A stretch of DNA of 64,000 nucleotides, from positions 124,001 to 188,000 of the forward strand of contig JAAFAB010000006.1 of the NCBI GenBank assembly GCA_018222585.1, in the 5' to 3' direction. The position numbers and the translations under genes are program-made. Under the pieces are notes generated by a model. It was not told the origin of the DNA. It did not search any database and was given only the letters and a program-made list of their open reading frames with translations. Positions 33,980-41,859 of the stretch are shown here, one piece after another. The stretch's first letter is position 1, and every line of letters starts with the position of its first letter. Source of the DNA: Paracoccaceae bacterium. GTDB lineage: Bacteria; Pseudomonadota; Alphaproteobacteria; Rhodobacterales; Rhodobacteraceae.

Positions 33980-35440
33980 TCAGATACCGGCCGGGATGTT
34001 CAGCGGATCGCGCTCGACCGAGCGGGGCGAGTTCAGCTCTTTCCACTTCGACAGCGCTGTGGCGGCAGAGCTGAAGGCGGGACGCGGCACGAAACGGCCC
34101 CGGCCCGGCTGCGGCTGAGAGTTCTGCCCCCAGGCCCAGATCACCTCGCCACGCGACAGGGTATACCGCGCCTGCGCCTTCACCTCGTAGCCCTCGAAGA
34201 CATTGTAATCGAGGATCGAATGGTGGTTCGCCGCCGAGATCGTCTTGGATATCTTCGGATCCCAGACCACGATATCCGCATCCGCCCCGGGCACCAGCGC
34301 GCCCTTCTTGGGGTAGATGTTCAGAATCTTCGCAATGTTGGAGGAGGTCACCGCGACGAATTCCTCGGGCGTCAGGCGCCCGGTCTCGACACCGGCGGTC
34401 CAGAGCACCGCAAGCCGTTCCTCCAGGCCATTTGTGCCATTGGGAATCTTGGTGAAGTCTTCCAGACCCATCTTCTTCTGCTCGGAGGAGAAGGCGGCGT
34501 GGTCCGTGGCCACGACCTGCAGGGAGCCCGATTGCAGACCGGCCCAGAGGCCCTCCTGATGCTCTTTCCCCCGGAAGGGCGGCGACATCACCCGGCGTGC
34601 GGAATGCAGCCAGTCCTTCGACAGATATTCATCGTCATCCAGCGTCAGGAATTGCGCCAGCGGCTCTCCGTAGACGCGCATCCCCTTCTGGCGGGCGCGG
34701 CGGATCGCTTCATGGGCCTGCTCGCAGGAGACGTGCACGATATAGAGCGGCACGCCGGCGGCATCGGCGATGGTGATAGCGCGGTTGGCGGCCTCGCCCT
34801 CGAACTCGGGCGGACGCGAGCGGGCGTGCCATTCCGGTCCGGTCTTGCCCTCGGCAAGGAATTTCTTCTGCATCAGGTCCACGAGGTCGCCGTTTTCAGC
34901 ATGAACCATGGGCAGCCCGCCCAGCTCCTTGCAGCGCGAGAAGGAGGCGAACATCTCGTCGTCCTCGACCATCAGCGCGCCCTTGTAGGCCATGAAGTGC
35001 TTGAAGGAATTCACGCCGTTATCGACGGCATACTTCATTTCCTCGAAAATCAGCTCGTTCCAGCCGGTGATCGCCATGTGATAGCCGATGTCGGAACAGA
35101 TCTGCGGCGCCGACTTGCGGTGCCATTCGTTGATCGCGTTCTTGATCGAGCCATCGGCGCCGGGCAGGCAGAAGTCGATCAGCATCGTGGTGCCGCCACA
35201 GGCTGCCGCCCAGGTGCCGGTCTCGAAGGTCTCGGCGGCGGTGGTGCCCATGAAGGGCATTTCCAGATGGGTATGCGGGTCGATACCACCGGGGATCACG
35301 TAAGCCCCTTCGGCGTCGATATACTCATCGCCCTTCAGGTCCTCGCCGATCTCCTTGATGGTCTCGCCCTCGATGGCGATATCGGCCTTCCACTGACGGT
35401 CTGCGGTCACCACGGTGCCGCCCTTGATCACCTTGATCAT
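33980..35440 (-). CDS. hydA: Dihydropyrimidinase
   Basis: The enzyme hydrolyses dihydrouracil/dihydrothymine to N-carbamoyl-beta-alanine or its methyl analogue, step 2 of the reductive pathway. The 486-residue amidohydrolase has the dinuclear zinc site: GGIDPHTHLEMPF (His56, His58), the carboxylated lysine in FKHFMAYKG (Lys153), PMVHAENGD (His180), YIVHVSCE (His236) and ATDHAAF (Asp313). GGGAG precedes the ATG. It follows the carbamoyl-amidase gene after 92 bp and precedes transporter genes. Confidence 0.95.
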   Translation of the reverse strand: MIKVIKGGTVVTADRQWKADIAIEGETIKEIGEDLKGDEYIDAEGAYVIPGGIDPHTHLEMPFMGTTAAETFETGTWAAACGGTTMLIDFCLPGADGSIKNAINEWHRKSAPQICSDIGYHMAITGWNELIFEEMKYAVDNGVNSFKHFMAYKGALMVEDDEMFASFSRCKELGGLPMVHAENGDLVDLMQKKFLAEGKTGPEWHARSRPPEFEGEAANRAITIADAAGVPLYIVHVSCEQAHEAIRRARQKGMRVYGEPLAQFLTLDDDEYLSKDWLHSARRVMSPPFRGKEHQEGLWAGLQSGSLQVVATDHAAFSSEQKKMGLEDFTKIPNGTNGLEERLAVLWTAGVETGRLTPEEFVAVTSSNIAKILNIYPKKGALVPGADADIVVWDPKISKTISAANHHSILDYNVFEGYEVKAQARYTLSRGEVIWAWGQNSQPQPGRGRFVPRPAFSSAATALSKWKELNSPRSVERDPLNIPAGI

Positions 35441-35532
35441 TGTAGTCTCCCTGTTTTGCCCCGTTTCCTGTCTGGAAGTTTCCCGGGGATATCCGCACCT
35501 TCAGGCGCGGTCGGGGGCAGAGCCCCCTTTCG

Positions 35533-36783
35533 TCATTCCACGATCTCAGCCGTTTCCAGCACCGCGTGCAAGAGAACATCGGCCCCAGCCGTGGCCCATT
35601 CCTTGCTGATCTCTTCCGCCTCGTTGTGGCTGAGGCCATCGACGCAGGGGCACATGACCATGGCGGTCGGCGCCACCTGATTGATCCAGCAGGCATCATG
35701 CCCGGCGCCCGAAATGATGTCGCGATGGCTGTAACCAAGGCGCTCCGAGGCGTCGCGCAGACGCCCCACCAGGGTCTCGTCGAATTGCACCGGATCGAAG
35801 CCGCCGACCTTCTCGAACTCGACCGACAGGCCCATGTCGTCGCAGATCTTCTGAGCACCGACCTTGAGGCGGGCCTCCATGTCCTCGATGACCGACAGCT
35901 CGGGGCTGCGGAAATCGACGGTGAAAACCACCTTGCCGGGGATCACGTTGCGCGAATTGGGGTAGACGTCGATATGGCCGGCCGCGCCGACCGCATGGGG
36001 GGCATGCGACCAGGCGATCTCGTCGACCAGTTGCAGCACCTTTGCCATGCCCAGACCGGCGTTCTTGCGCATCGGCATCGGGGTCGAGCCGGTGTGGCTG
36101 TCCTTGCCGGTGATGGTCACCTGCGTCCAGCTGAGGCCCTGGCCATGGGTCACGATGCCCACGTCCTTGCCCTCGGCTTCCAGGATCGGGCCCTGTTCGA
36201 TGTGCAACTCGAACATGGCGTGCATCTTGCGGGCGCCGACGGGCTCATCGCCTTCCCAGCCGATGCGCTTCAGTTCGTCACCGAATTTCTTGCCCTCTGC
36301 ATCCACGCGATCCTTGGCCCATTCCTCTGTATGCACCCCGGCGAAGACACCGGAGGAGAGCATGGCGGGCGCGTAGCGGGTGCCCTCTTCATTGGTCCAG
36401 TTGGTGACGACGATCGGGTGCTTCGTCTTCACGTCCAGGTCGTTCAGCGTGCGGATCACCTCCAGCGCACCGAGCACGCCGAGCACACCGTCATACTTGC
36501 CGCCCGTCGGCTGGGTATCGAGGTGGCTGCCCATGTAGACCGGCAGCGCATCGGGGTCGGTGCCCTCGCGCATGGCGAACATGTTGCCCATGGTATCGAG
36601 CCCCATCGAGCAGCCGGCGGCTTCGCACCAGCTCTGGAACAGGGCGCGGCCCTCGGCATCGGCGTCGGTCAGCGTCTGGCGGTTGTTGCCACCCGCCACG
36701 CCGGGGCCGATCTGCGCCATCTCCATGAGGCTGTCCCACAGCCTCTCCCCGTTGATCTTAAGGTTTTCTCCGGGTGCGGGCAT
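35533..36783 (-). CDS. Zn-dependent N-carbamoyl-beta-alanine amidohydrolase (PydC/AmaB family)
   Basis: This enzyme carries out step 3 of reductive pyrimidine breakdown, releasing beta-alanine, CO2 and ammonia. The 416-residue M20-type hydrolase shows MGSHLDTQPTGGKYDGVLG (metal ligands His87 and Asp98), TNEEGTRYAP (Glu132/133), FELHIEQGPILE, and a C-terminal SGAGHDACW stretch. Hydantoinase-linked carbamoylases of the same family can also act on N-carbamoyl amino acids; the adjacent dihydropyrimidinase and preAT genes favour the beta-alanine substrate. It is first in its operon, with a RutR-type palindrome 32 bp before the start. Confidence 0.94.
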   Translation of the reverse strand: MPAPGENLKINGERLWDSLMEMAQIGPGVAGGNNRQTLTDADAEGRALFQSWCEAAGCSMGLDTMGNMFAMREGTDPDALPVYMGSHLDTQPTGGKYDGVLGVLGALEVIRTLNDLDVKTKHPIVVTNWTNEEGTRYAPAMLSSGVFAGVHTEEWAKDRVDAEGKKFGDELKRIGWEGDEPVGARKMHAMFELHIEQGPILEAEGKDVGIVTHGQGLSWTQVTITGKDSHTGSTPMPMRKNAGLGMAKVLQLVDEIAWSHAPHAVGAAGHIDVYPNSRNVIPGKVVFTVDFRSPELSVIEDMEARLKVGAQKICDDMGLSVEFEKVGGFDPVQFDETLVGRLRDASERLGYSHRDIISGAGHDACWINQVAPTAMVMCPCVDGLSHNEAEEISKEWATAGADVLLHAVLETAEIVE

Positions 36784-36814
36784 GGTCTTGCCTCCAAAGC
36801 TTGCTGCATTCCTT

Positions 36815-36830
36815 TTGACCTTTTGGTCAA
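36815..36830 (-). promoter_or_regulatory. RutR-type operator before the pyrimidine operon
   Basis: TTGACCTTTTGGTCAA has both six-base arms of the RutR palindrome TTGACCA-N2-TGGTCAA (12 of 14 fixed positions). It lies 32-47 bp before the carbamoyl-amidase start, in the region divergent from the rutR-like gene. Confidence 0.8.
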
Positions 36831-37054
36831 AGCCGAGGCTAGCAGAGCCCCGTGACCAGTCAAGAAAACGCCAACCGCCACAGGATCAGACAGTGCAGCC
36901 ACCGGTCCCTCTGCCTATTCGATGATCGCTGGACATCTCTGTCCGGCCGGTCAAAAATCGTGACCCGGACAGAGGCCCTTCAGAATGGGAAAAGGGGCGG
37001 CCCGCACCATGGGCCCGCGCCTCAGGACCCGCACCTTGGGAGCAGACGACCCAG

Positions 37055-37669
37055 ATGACCAAACCCGTCCCGCGCACGCGAATCCAGCGCAAGAACATCG
37101 CCCTGATATCGGAAGCGGCGCTGTCGGTCTTCTCGACCCATGGGTTTCGCGGCTCGACCGTGGACCAGATCGCCAGGGAAGCGAACCTGTCCAAGCCCAA
37201 CCTGCTTTATTACTTCCCCTCCAAGGAGGCGATTCACCAGCATCTGCTGTCAATGCTGATGGATACCTGGCTGGCGCCGCTGAAAGCCTTGCAGGACGAC
37301 GGCGAGCCGCTGGAAGAGATCCTGACCTACATGCGCCGCAAGCTGCAGATGAGTCGCGATCATCCGCGCGAAAGCCGTCTTTTTGCCAACGAGATCGTCC
37401 AGGGTGCACCGCGTATCATGGACATGCTCGAGACAGAGCTGAAGGAACTGGTCGACGAAAAGGCCAAGGTCATCGAAGCCTGGATGGCGGCGGGAAAGCT
37501 GGCGCCCTCGGATCCCTATCACCTGATCTTCTCGATCTGGTCGCTGACCCAGCACTATGCCGATTTCGATGCCCAGGTGCACGCCGTTCTGGGACCGGGA
37601 CACGACGACCCCTTTCCCGAGGCGGAAACCTACCTGACCACCCTCTTCACCCGACTGCTGCAACCCTGA
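37055..37669 (+). CDS. rutR: TetR-family pyrimidine regulator RutR
   Basis: The 204-residue regulator begins MTKPVPRTRIQRKNIALISE with the TetR helix-turn-helix VDQIAREANLSKPNLLYYFP. Its ligand domain has the RutR-type MRRKLQMSRDHPRESRLFANEI. RutR senses uracil/thymine and in its free form binds TTGACCA-N2-TGGTCAA. The matching palindrome before the divergent operon, and a weaker one before preT, support the assignment. It is probably a repressor of catabolism lifted by pyrimidines. Confidence 0.9.
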   Translation: MTKPVPRTRIQRKNIALISEAALSVFSTHGFRGSTVDQIAREANLSKPNLLYYFPSKEAIHQHLLSMLMDTWLAPLKALQDDGEPLEEILTYMRRKLQMSRDHPRESRLFANEIVQGAPRIMDMLETELKELVDEKAKVIEAWMAAGKLAPSDPYHLIFSIWSLTQHYADFDAQVHAVLGPGHDDPFPEAETYLTTLFTRLLQP

Positions 37670-37715
37670 CGGCCCGGGCCGGCACTCCACTCCCTTGGCG
37701 TCCCCCTCTTCCGGC

Positions 37716-38090
37716 CTAACCCTCCGGCGTGATACCGATTTCCTCCATGTAGGCACGCACGCAGCTCTGCACGTGGCGGAAACGGTCGCCCCCCAGGTGG
37801 GTGCCGCCGAACCAGCGGGTGACCACGATCACGTGGCCCTCAAGCCCGGCCCGCTCCAGCATCCGCAGGATGACCATGCCCGCGCCGGCCTCGCCATCAT
37901 CGACCTTCACCGGCTCGCCGGGCAGCAGCAGCGCCCAGGTGTTATGCGTGGCCTTGGCGAACTTCTTCTTCCGTTTCAGCGCCTTCACCAGCGTCTCTGC
38001 CTCAGCCCGACTTGCCGCCGGCCCGCCGGCCACCGCGTATTTCGAGCCCCGGTCGCTGAGCACGCCGTCCAGTATCAGAAGATCCGTCAT
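37716..38090 (-). CDS. YigZ/IMPACT-family protein (UPF0029 domain)
   Basis: The 124-residue protein consists of a UPF0029 core only. KFAKATHNTWALL, KVDDGEAGAGMVILRMLERA and HVIVVTRWFGGTHLGG are the three family signatures. Full-length YigZ proteins are about 200 residues, so this is a short form lacking the C-terminal ferredoxin-like domain. The family's role in bacteria is not established. It is convergent with rutR and separate from the preT-preA operon. Confidence 0.85.
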   Translation of the reverse strand: MTDLLILDGVLSDRGSKYAVAGGPAASRAEAETLVKALKRKKKFAKATHNTWALLLPGEPVKVDDGEAGAGMVILRMLERAGLEGHVIVVTRWFGGTHLGGDRFRHVQSCVRAYMEEIGITPEG

Positions 38091-38245
38091 CCCTCCTGAA
38101 GACCTGAGCCCGGGCGAAAGGGCAACCCCCGGCGCACCATCAAGGCCCGAGCGTCGAGAGAAAGGCGCCGTTCGCGGGGCATCGAGCCCCGCAAAAGCCG
38201 GGGGCCAAGCCCCGGCCCCGCGGCCCGCCGCAGTGCCAATGCAAT

Positions 38246-38276
38246 GAAGGCGCCGCCCATTGCAGGCGGCGCCTTC
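38246..38276. terminator. Hairpin after preA, probable terminator
   Basis: A perfect 12-bp stem (GAAGGCGCCGCC/GGCGGCGCCTTC) with a 7-nt loop lies 35 bp after the preA stop. The T-run is poor. Other GC-rich hairpins fill the rest of the 221-bp gap up to 38091. Confidence 0.55.
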
Positions 38277-38311
38277 GCAGGCCCCTCACGGGTGGGGATC
38301 AGGGCCCGCTG

Positions 38312-39616
38312 TTATTCCGCCGCCGTCACCGCGTCGGGGTTGTTGGGGTGGGTCGTCCAGTTGGCATAGGGTTTGACGGTCTCCCCGGTGCGCTCATCCA
38401 GCGCGCCCAAGGCCAGTTCCTCCATCGAGATGCAGCCCTCGATCGGGCAGACATTGACGCAGAGATTGCAGGCCACGCAGTCCTCGTCCTTGACGGTGAA
38501 GACCCGGTCCGCGCTCATCTCGATGGCCTGGTGGCTGGTATCCTCGCAGGCCGCGTAGCAGCGGCCGCACTTGATGCAGGCCTCCTGGTCGATCTTCGCC
38601 TTGGTGACGTAGTTCAGGTTCAGGTACTGCCAGTCGGTGACATTGGGCACCGCCATGCCGATGAAGTCCTGCGTGCTGGTGTAGCCCTTTTCGTCCATCC
38701 ATTGCGACAGGCCCGAGATCATCTCCTGCACCACCTTGAAGCCATAGGTCATGGCGGCGGTGCAGACCTGTACGTTGCCGGCGCCAAGCGCCATGAACTC
38801 CGCCGCATCACGCCAGGTGGTCACCCCGCCGATTGCGGAAATCGGCTTGCCCGTGGTCTCGGGGTCGCGGGCGATCTCGGCGACCATGTTCATCGCGATC
38901 GGCTTCACCGCCGGGCCGCAGTAGCCACCATGGGTGCCCTTGCCGTCGATCATCGGCTCGGGGCTCATCGCGTCGAGATTGACCGAGGTGATGGAGTTGA
39001 TCGTGTTGATCAGGCTGACCGCATCCGCATTGCCCCGGAAGGCCGCGCGGGCCGGGTAGCGCACATCGGTGATGTTCGGCGTCAACTTCACGATGACCGG
39101 CTTCGAGTAATACGTCTTGCACCACTCGGTCACCATCTGGATGTACTCGGGCACCTGACCCACGGCCGAGCCCATACCGCGTTCGGCCATGCCGTGCGGA
39201 CAACCGAAGTTCAGCTCGATACCGTCGGCGCCGGTCGCCTCGACCAGCGGCAGGATGGCCTTCCAGGCCTCCTCCTCGCAGGGGACCATGATCGAGACGA
39301 TGACGGCGCGGTCCGGGTAGTCCTTCTTGACCCGGGTGATTTCCTCGAGGTTGCGATGGAGGTCGCGGTCGGTGATCAGCTCGATGTTGTTGAGCCCCAG
39401 AAGGCGGCGGTCGGCGCCCCAGATCGCCCCGTAGCGCGGCCCGTTCACGTTCACCACCGGCGGCCCTTCAGAGCCGAGGGTCTTCCAGACCACGCCGCCC
39501 CAACCGGCTTCGAAGGCGCGGCGAACGTTGTATTCCTTGTCGGTGGGCGGCGCCGAGGCCAGCCAGAAGGGGTTGGGGCTGGTGATGCCCAGGAAAGTCG
39601 TCGTCAGATCGGCCAT
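38312..39616 (-). CDS. preA: NAD-dependent dihydropyrimidine dehydrogenase, subunit PreA
   Basis: PreA with PreT reduces uracil/thymine to the 5,6-dihydro form, step 1 of the reductive pathway. The 434-residue protein has an FMN-binding dihydroorotate-dehydrogenase-like barrel (ITSPNPFWLASAPPTDKEYN, LNFGCPHGMAERGMGSAVGQ). Two [4Fe-4S] motifs follow at the C-terminus (CIKCGRCYAACEDTS and CVACNLCVNVCPIEGC). It is the second gene of the preT-preA operon, 49 bp after preT. Confidence 0.96.
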   Translation of the reverse strand: MADLTTTFLGITSPNPFWLASAPPTDKEYNVRRAFEAGWGGVVWKTLGSEGPPVVNVNGPRYGAIWGADRRLLGLNNIELITDRDLHRNLEEITRVKKDYPDRAVIVSIMVPCEEEAWKAILPLVEATGADGIELNFGCPHGMAERGMGSAVGQVPEYIQMVTEWCKTYYSKPVIVKLTPNITDVRYPARAAFRGNADAVSLINTINSITSVNLDAMSPEPMIDGKGTHGGYCGPAVKPIAMNMVAEIARDPETTGKPISAIGGVTTWRDAAEFMALGAGNVQVCTAAMTYGFKVVQEMISGLSQWMDEKGYTSTQDFIGMAVPNVTDWQYLNLNYVTKAKIDQEACIKCGRCYAACEDTSHQAIEMSADRVFTVKDEDCVACNLCVNVCPIEGCISMEELALGALDERTGETVKPYANWTTHPNNPDAVTAAE

Positions 39617-39665
39617 GTTCGTTCTCCCTGCGTGGGGTCCGGGGACCCGTGCGTAGGGCGGGAAG

Positions 39666-41006
39666 TCATCCCGCCGCCATCAGCGTTGCATGAATGTCCT
39701 CGGCGGCATCGCGCCCCTCGGCGACGGCGGTCACGGTCAGATCCTCTCCGCCCGAGGCACAGTCGCCCCCGGCCCAGACCCCGGCCACCGAGGTGCGCTG
39801 TGCCGCGTCGACCCTGATCTTGCCGCCCTGGAGTTCCAGCGCCCCAGGGGCGCCTTCAAGGGTCTGACCAATGGCCTTGAAGACCTGGTCGGCCGGCAGG
39901 CGGAAGGTTTCGCCGGTGCCCTGCAGGCGACCATCGATCTCGGCGGTATATTCCAGCTCGATCTCGGCGACGGCGCCATTTCCGTGCACGGCCTTCGGCA
40001 TCACGTTCGTGAGGATCCGCACCCCCCTGGACGCCGCCAGGTCCTGCTCGAACTGCGAGGCCCCCATGCGCTCGGCACCGCGACGATAGGCAATGGTGAC
40101 ACTTTCGGCCCCCAGGAGCTTCGACTGCACCGCGGCATCTATCGCGGTCATGCCGCCACCGATCACCACCACGTTGCGCCCCACGGGCAGGGCCGACAGA
40201 TCCTCGGCCTGGCGCAGTTCGGCAATGAACGACACCGCGTCTTCGACCCCGGCCTTGCCCTCCCCCGGGGCGCGCAGCGCGTTGACCCCGGCCAGACCGA
40301 TGCCGAGGAAGACGGCGTCGAACTCGGCCTGCAGCGCCTCCAGTGCGAGCCCTGCGCCGAAGCCCTTGCCGGTCTCGATGGTGATGCCGCCGATCCCCAG
40401 AAGCCAGCTGACTTCACGGGCGGCGAAATCATCGGTGCTCTTGTAGGCGGCAATGCCGAATTCGTTCAGCCCGCCGGCCTTGGCCCGATGATCATAGACG
40501 ACGACCTCGTGTCCCTTCATCGCCAGGCGGTGCGCGCAGGCCAGTCCGGCCGGACCGGCGCCGACCACGGCAACCCGCCTACCCGTCGGTTCGGCCCGGG
40601 TGAAGGGATGGGAGTTGCGCGCCATCAGCCTGTCGGTCGCATATCGCTGCAGGCGCCCGATCTCGACCGGCCGGCCCTCGGCTGCCTCGCGCACGCAAGC
40701 CTCTTCGCAAAGCTCCTCGGTGGGACAGACCCGGGCGCACATGCCGCCAAGGATGTTCTGGTCAAAAATCGTCTTTGCGGCCGCCTCGGGCGTTCCGGTC
40801 ATGATCTGCCGGATGAACAGGGGAATGTCGATCGCGGTCGGACAGGCCACCTGGCAAGGCGCGTCGTGACAGAAATAGCAGCGGTCCGCGGCCACATGGG
40901 CCTCGTGCGTATCCAGTGGCGCGTGCAGATCGGCGAAATTCGTTTCAAGCACCGCACCCGACAGCCGCGCCGATTGAATGCCTGGGGTCGTGGGATTGTT
41001 GCTCAT
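39666..41006 (-). CDS. preT: NAD-dependent dihydropyrimidine dehydrogenase, subunit PreT
   Basis: PreT passes electrons from NAD(P)H through FAD and Fe-S clusters to PreA. The 446-residue protein has N-terminal cysteine clusters (CYFCHDAPCQVACP, GGMCARVCPTEELCEEAC) and an FAD site VAVVGAGPAGLACAHRL. The NAD-binding fold GRNVVVIGGGMTAIDAAV and a C-terminal GDCASGGEDLTVTAVAEG stretch follow. It is first in the operon, with a degenerate RutR-like palindrome 52-67 bp before its start. Confidence 0.95.
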   Translation of the reverse strand: MSNNPTTPGIQSARLSGAVLETNFADLHAPLDTHEAHVAADRCYFCHDAPCQVACPTAIDIPLFIRQIMTGTPEAAAKTIFDQNILGGMCARVCPTEELCEEACVREAAEGRPVEIGRLQRYATDRLMARNSHPFTRAEPTGRRVAVVGAGPAGLACAHRLAMKGHEVVVYDHRAKAGGLNEFGIAAYKSTDDFAAREVSWLLGIGGITIETGKGFGAGLALEALQAEFDAVFLGIGLAGVNALRAPGEGKAGVEDAVSFIAELRQAEDLSALPVGRNVVVIGGGMTAIDAAVQSKLLGAESVTIAYRRGAERMGASQFEQDLAASRGVRILTNVMPKAVHGNGAVAEIELEYTAEIDGRLQGTGETFRLPADQVFKAIGQTLEGAPGALELQGGKIRVDAAQRTSVAGVWAGGDCASGGEDLTVTAVAEGRDAAEDIHATLMAAG

Positions 41007-41057
41007 ACCGGCCTCCCGTTGAATCCTTGGTGAGGCAAGCTTGGCATGAGTCGATTT

Positions 41058-41073
41058 TTTATCAAATGGTAAA
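41058..41073 (-). promoter_or_regulatory. Degenerate RutR-like palindrome before preT
   Basis: TTTATCAAATGGTAAA matches TTGACCA-N2-TGGTCAA at 11 of 14 fixed positions and is itself nearly palindromic. It lies in an AT-rich patch 52-67 bp before preT, the likely core promoter. Confidence 0.5.
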
Positions 41074-41185
41074 TTTTTTGAAGCAGGCAGATTCCGGGCT
41101 TCGGCCCCGCGAAGGGGGCAAACCCGGTCAGTTTTTGTGCAGATGCCTGCGTAAGGGCCTCTGGAAACCCGTCATGCCTCCCTGA

Positions 41186-41213
41186 AAACAACAAAAGGGC
41201 CCGAAGGCCCTTT
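41186..41213 (-). terminator. Intrinsic terminator after the H-NS-family gene
   Basis: On the minus strand an 8-bp perfect stem (AAAGGGCC/GGCCCTTT) with a TTCG tetraloop is followed by TTGTTGTTTTC. It lies 64 bp after the gene's stop. Confidence 0.8.
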
Positions 41214-41277
41214 CCCGCGCAGCGCACAGGATGTCGGGGCATGGGGCCCCGAGACCCCTCGCCCTATGCAGCGTGGG

Positions 41278-41598
41278 TCACTTGACGATCAGGAACTGGT
41301 CCAGGGATTCCCCACGTGCCAGGGCGTCCTTGATCCAGGCCGGCTGCCGGCCGCGGCCGCTCCAGGTCTGGGTCGCATCTTCGGGATTGCGATACTTCGG
41401 CGGGTTCACCTTTGCCTTGCGACCGCTCTGACCGGTCAGTTCGGACAGGCTGAAGCCCATCTCGGCGGCTTTTGCCTCCAGTTCAACCAATGCAGCTTTG
41501 CGCTGGCGGTCTTCATAGGTCTTGATGGCGTTGGAAACCTGCGACTGCAGTTTCTTCAGCTCACCAAGGGACAGAGCGTCCAGGTCGATATCTACCAT
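41278..41598 (-). CDS. H-NS family nucleoid-associated protein (HvrA/Spb type)
   Basis: The 106-residue protein has an N-terminal helical oligomerisation segment (LGELKKLQSQVSNAIKTYED) and the H-NS DNA-binding loop NPEDATQTWSGRGRQPAWI near the C-terminus. In Rhodobacter, homologues (HvrA, Spb) modulate photosynthesis and nitrogen genes. I chose the ATG at 41596-41598, nine bases after AAGGA; an ATG two codons earlier lies too close to it. The gene is flanked by AT-rich DNA up to the trpE(G) terminator, a likely binding region for the protein itself. Confidence 0.92.
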   Translation of the reverse strand: MVDIDLDALSLGELKKLQSQVSNAIKTYEDRQRKAALVELEAKAAEMGFSLSELTGQSGRKAKVNPPKYRNPEDATQTWSGRGRQPAWIKDALARGESLDQFLIVK

Positions 41599-41774
41599 AA
41601 TCATACGTCCTTTACTCTCCGGGAAAGTCACGCGCGTTCCCGTATTGCGCCCATATACCACCCATTTTGAAATGAGCAACCACAATGGCGAATATACTCA
41701 TTACGATTCCATTCGTCCCTCATCCCGGGAAGAACAACAAGTGTCTTGAAATTCAACTGGCGCCGTATCCCGGC

Positions 41775-41807
41775 AAGAAAATGCCGAGCAGGTTTCCCTG
41801 CCCGGCA
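41775..41807 (-). terminator. Intrinsic terminator after trpE(G)
   Basis: On the minus strand the stem TGCCGGGCAGG/CCTGCTCGGCA with a GAAA tetraloop is followed by TTTTCTTG. It lies about 55 bp after the stop. Confidence 0.85.
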
Positions 41808-41859
41808 CATGTGCACGCTTTCGCGAGAAATGAAATAGACGCTTATTAGCGCCATTTCC

